Shown: positions 6,032 to 7,761 of the stretch, piece after piece | How the letters are laid out: each line of letters begins with the position of its first letter | Numbering within the stretch: position 1 is the first letter of the stretch | DNA from: Paracoccaceae bacterium | GTDB lineage: Bacteria; Pseudomonadota; Alphaproteobacteria; Rhodobacterales; Rhodobacteraceae | Direction: 5' to 3' | Length of the DNA: 7,761 nt | NCBI GenBank assembly: GCA_009922885.1 | Contig: RFUP01000097.1 | Span: 1 to 7,761, forward strand | Notes under the pieces: model-generated | The model's input: only the letters and a program-made list of their open reading frames with translations | Told to the model about the DNA's origin: nothing | Databases searched by the model: none | Made by a program: the position numbers and the translations under genes

Positions 6032-6032
6032 C

Positions 6033-6365
6033 TCAGCCGCCCGCTGCTTCAGAGAAGTACTTGGTGATCTTGTCGGTCTCGCCGTCCCGCTCGGTCGCTT
6101 CGGGAAGAGGGTCCTTGCGCTCGGTGATCACCGGCCAAAGCTCCGAATACTTGCGGTTGAACTCAACCCACTTTTCCATATCCGGTTCCGTGTCGGGGCG
6201 GATGGCATCTGCCGGGCACTCGGGTTCGCAAACACCGCAATCAATGCATTCATCAGGGTGGATCACCAGCATGTTCTCGCCCTCGTAGAAGCAATCCACG
6301 GGGCAGACTTCCACGCAGTCGGTGTATTTGCAGGCGATGCAATTGTCGATCACGACATAGGTCAT
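6033..6365 (-). CDS. fdxA: FdxA-type 7Fe ferredoxin ([3Fe-4S] and [4Fe-4S])
   Basis: 110 residues, the family length. It is a small cytoplasmic electron carrier closely resembling Azotobacter ferredoxin I. The cysteine pattern is complete. By the Azotobacter scheme, C9, C17 and C50 bind the [3Fe-4S] cluster and C21, C40, C43 and C46 bind the [4Fe-4S] cluster; C12 and C25 are the extra cysteines also present in that protein. Motifs include DNCIACKYTDCVEVCPVDCF (7-26) and HPDECIDCGVCEPECP (36-51). The acidic C-terminal extension typical of the family follows (WPVITERKDPLPEA). The ATG at 6365 fits the conserved N-terminus MTYVV.DNC; its ribosome site is weak (an AGAGAG stretch). It starts 54 bases after the S4 gene and may be cotranscribed with it. 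The redox partner is unknown. Confidence 0.96.
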   Translation of the reverse strand: MTYVVIDNCIACKYTDCVEVCPVDCFYEGENMLVIHPDECIDCGVCEPECPADAIRPDTEPDMEKWVEFNRKYSELWPVITERKDPLPEATERDGETDKITKYFSEAAGG

Positions 6366-6419
6366 GGCGGAACTCTCTATCTTCAGTCCGCGCTTAGCTA
6401 GACCGGTTCGCCCCTACGT

Positions 6420-6722
6420 TCAAGCGGTAGGGATAGGATTTGTCCCGTTCTGCGACGAAGGTGCGTCGAGGTCTGCATAAAGCGTAAGCGCTTCCTCAGA
6501 GGGCCCGCGCCGGATCGGCATCGCCAGCACTTTGATTACCCGGATGCGCCCGGCCTGCGGAAAGGTCAGAACGTCGCCCGATTTGACCTCGCGCGATGAC
6601 TTGGCCACTTTCTCGGAATTGATCCGAACATGCCCTGCCTCGACAACTGACTGGGCCGAGGCGCGGGTCTTGAAGAACCGCGCCTGCCAGAGCCACTTAT
6701 CGAGCCGGAGCCGATCCAGCAC
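6420..6722 (-). CDS. S4-domain RNA-binding protein, Hsp15-like
   Basis: 100 residues, shorter than E. coli Hsp15 (HslR, 133). The N-terminal S4 fold is clear: RLRLDKWLWQARFFKTRA (4-21), SVVEAGHVRIN (25-35) and SREVKSGDVLTF (43-54), which are the RNA-contacting helices and following strands of the family. The tail has the Hsp15-like RRGPSEEALTLYADL. Hsp15 binds free 50S subunits that carry a nascent chain and rescues them; a similar ribosome role is inferred, not shown. Translation starts at GTG (6722-6720), 6 bases after the helicase TGA and in the same frame, with no good ribosome site, so translation is probably coupled to the helicase. Many alphaproteobacterial genomes annotate this gene only as an RNA-binding S4 domain protein. 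Confidence 0.88.
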   Translation of the reverse strand: MLDRLRLDKWLWQARFFKTRASAQSVVEAGHVRINSEKVAKSSREVKSGDVLTFPQAGRIRVIKVLAMPIRRGPSEEALTLYADLDAPSSQNGTNPIPTA

Positions 6723-6728
6723 GCCAGA

Positions 6729-7761
6729 TCAGCCCTTTTGCTTCAAGGCCATCAGCGCCGCGAAGGGGCTGTCGGGATCGAACTTCTCTTCTCGCGGCGG
6801 ACGGGCGGAATGCACCTTCGGACCACGATCCTCACGTTCGGGGCGCGGCTTGCCGCCCTTGCCACCCTTCCCGCCTTTGAACTTGTCACCACGATCGCCC
6901 TTCGGACGGTCGCCGCCTTCGCGCTTCGGACGATCGCCGCGCGCTTCACGGTTCTCGCCGCCTTCACGACGCGCCCCGTCACGCGGCTGGCCACGGCCCT
7001 GCCCACGGTTCGGGCGCTCACCCTGCGGCTTACGGCCCCATGTAAAGGTGAAGAAGGTTTCCATTTCCGGCGCAGCCTCTTCGGCGGCTTCCGCTGCAGG
7101 CGCTTCAACAGCCTCAGTGACTTCCGGCGCGGCTTCCGGTGCGGCTTCGACTTCCGCAGGCGTAGCCGGCGCGGCTTTCACCTTCGCCCGTTCGCCCTTC
7201 TCGGCACGGTATCCAAGCCCTTCCATCAGCAGCGCGAACTGCTCCAGCGTCATGCCGGTGATGGATAGCATATCGGCCTTCGCCTCAAACCCTGCGCGGC
7301 TGTCTTCGGCCCGCAGCTGGTCTGCAAGGCGTTCGAGCATGTCGATCCGGATCGCCCGCTCGCCCGCCACGCGGTAGCCTGCCATGGTGAAATAGCCCTC
7401 GGGCATGCCCGGAAGCACCGGAACCGTCACCAAACCGGGCGGTGCGGCTTCGGGGAATTCCTCAAGGCCTTTCGCCAAAGCCCAGAGCACCAGGCGCAGG
7501 CGCGTCGGCGCGGGCTTCAGGATCGCGGGTTGGAAGACGGTGTATTGGCCGAACCGGATGCCGTGCTTGCGGAGCGCGCCGCGCGCGTCTTGGTCGAGGG
7601 ATTTGACCTCTTCCGCCACCGAAGCGCGTTCAATGATCCCGAAGTTCTCGACCATCCGGAAAGCAAAGCCGCGCGCAAGGCCAGTCAGCGCTTCGTCTTT
7701 CTGCAAAGCGATCAGCGGTTCGAAAAGGGCCGCAACCTTGCGGTCAATGAAGTGCTGGAGG
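6729..7761 (-). CDS. SUV3-like helicase, C-terminal part (5' end outside window)
   Basis: The minus frame is open from the right edge (about LQHFIDRKVAALFEPLIAL) to TGA at 6731-6729, about 343 residues. The helicase motor motifs lie outside the window. The visible part starts with a helical domain with KHGIRFGQYTVFQPAILKP (near 7520-7575), typical of the region after the motor in SUV3-like superfamily 2 RNA helicases of alphaproteobacteria. An acidic Ala/Glu/Pro linker follows (about 7058-7184), then the motif FFTFTWGRK, then a Gly/Arg/Lys-rich tail (about 6818-7036) with repeated GDRPK and KGGKGGKGGK. Such tails bind RNA non-specifically. The end, DPDSPFAALMALKQKG, forms a separate short conserved-looking motif. 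The helicase call rests on recognition of this C-terminal part and on gene order, as no ATPase motif can be seen. It probably leads an operon with the S4 gene. Confidence 0.75.
   Translation of the reverse strand, partial: LQHFIDRKVAALFEPLIALQKDEALTGLARGFAFRMVENFGIIERASVAEEVKSLDQDARGALRKHGIRFGQYTVFQPAILKPAPTRLRLVLWALAKGLEEFPEAAPPGLVTVPVLPGMPEGYFTMAGYRVAGERAIRIDMLERLADQLRAEDSRAGFEAKADMLSITGMTLEQFALLMEGLGYRAEKGERAKVKAAPATPAEVEAAPEAAPEVTEAVEAPAAEAAEEAAPEMETFFTFTWGRKPQGERPNRGQGRGQPRDGARREGGENREARGDRPKREGGDRPKGDRGDKFKGGKGGKGGKPRPEREDRGPKVHSARPPREEKFDPDSPFAALMALKQKG

Larger units (their letters stand above)
5699..6032. other. 334-base gap between fdxA and carD: terminator, dyads and possible carD leader
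   Basis: No full-size gene is supported. Reading in the direction of transcription (minus), the gap holds: a 14-bp palindrome directly after the fdxA stop (6018-6031) within a cluster of GANTC sites, an AT-rich stretch (about 5944-5970), the fdxA terminator (5895-5923), a TATGAT hexamer (5892-5887) that could be a -10 element, two ATGACA copies 11 bp apart, the dyad ACGCAA-C-TTGCGT (5823-5835), an imperfect 20-bp palindrome (5771-5790), a T6 run, and the carD ribosome site. The + strand is also open here by chance, but those frames are antisense to fdxA and are not called. Confidence 0.6.

Noticed and set aside
5797..6401. Overlapping plus-strand open frames across the fdxA-carD gap and fdxA
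   Set aside because: Mostly antisense to fdxA, with no ribosome site and no domain; they also run through the fdxA terminator stem.
6532..7377. 281-codon plus-strand frame opposite the helicase tail, Ser/Arg/Pro-rich
   Set aside because: Its composition is explained by the antisense of Gly/Arg/Ala codons of the helicase tail.
1..7761. Mobile elements, CRISPR arrays, toxin-antitoxin or phage-defence genes
   Set aside because: No transposase, regular repeat array, integrase or defence domain was found; all full-size genes are housekeeping or envelope types.

Overview
The window looks like ordinary chromosome from an alphaproteobacterium, most likely a member of the Rhodobacteraceae (Roseobacter/Rhodobacter group). 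The grounds are high GC with GC-rich third codon positions, the protein families (CarD, a SUV3-like helicase with a basic tail, a FdxA 7Fe ferredoxin, a KefC-type antiporter with a PKLRP-repeat neighbour) and their order. This placement comes from family recognition, not from a search. I see no mobile element, tRNA, rRNA, CRISPR array or obvious foreign DNA.

Left part, + strand: bases 1-1274 hold the 3' end of a proline/alanine-rich protein that ends in a small GspC/PilP-like beta domain. After a hairpin (1292-1320) comes a complete CPA2 cation:proton antiporter of the KefB/KefC type with a C-terminal NAD-binding RCK domain (1434-3308).

Middle: cobT (minus, 3313-4320) and cobS (plus, 4399-5142) are divergent, 78 bases apart. 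Together they carry out the nucleotide-loop end of cobalamin synthesis: CobT makes alpha-ribazole phosphate from dimethylbenzimidazole and CobS joins the lower ligand to adenosylcobinamide-GDP. cobT converges on the antiporter with only 4 bases between stop codons. cobS converges on carD across a shared bidirectional terminator (about 5141-5175).

Right part, all minus strand, in transcription order: the C-terminal part of a SUV3-like helicase (running off the right edge), an S4-domain Hsp15-like RNA-binding protein whose GTG start lies 6 bases after the helicase stop and in the same frame, fdxA, and carD. fdxA is followed by its own terminator (5895-5923), so carD probably has its own promoter in the 334-base fdxA-carD gap. 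That gap is the most structured non-coding DNA here. It holds a terminator, short dyads, direct repeats, an 18-codon possible leader ORF and a cluster of GANTC (CcrM-type) sites.

I did not find a clearly new biological system. The best leads are the carD leader, the GANTC cluster behind fdxA, the in-frame helicase/S4 junction, and the possible change in glutathione gating of the antiporter.
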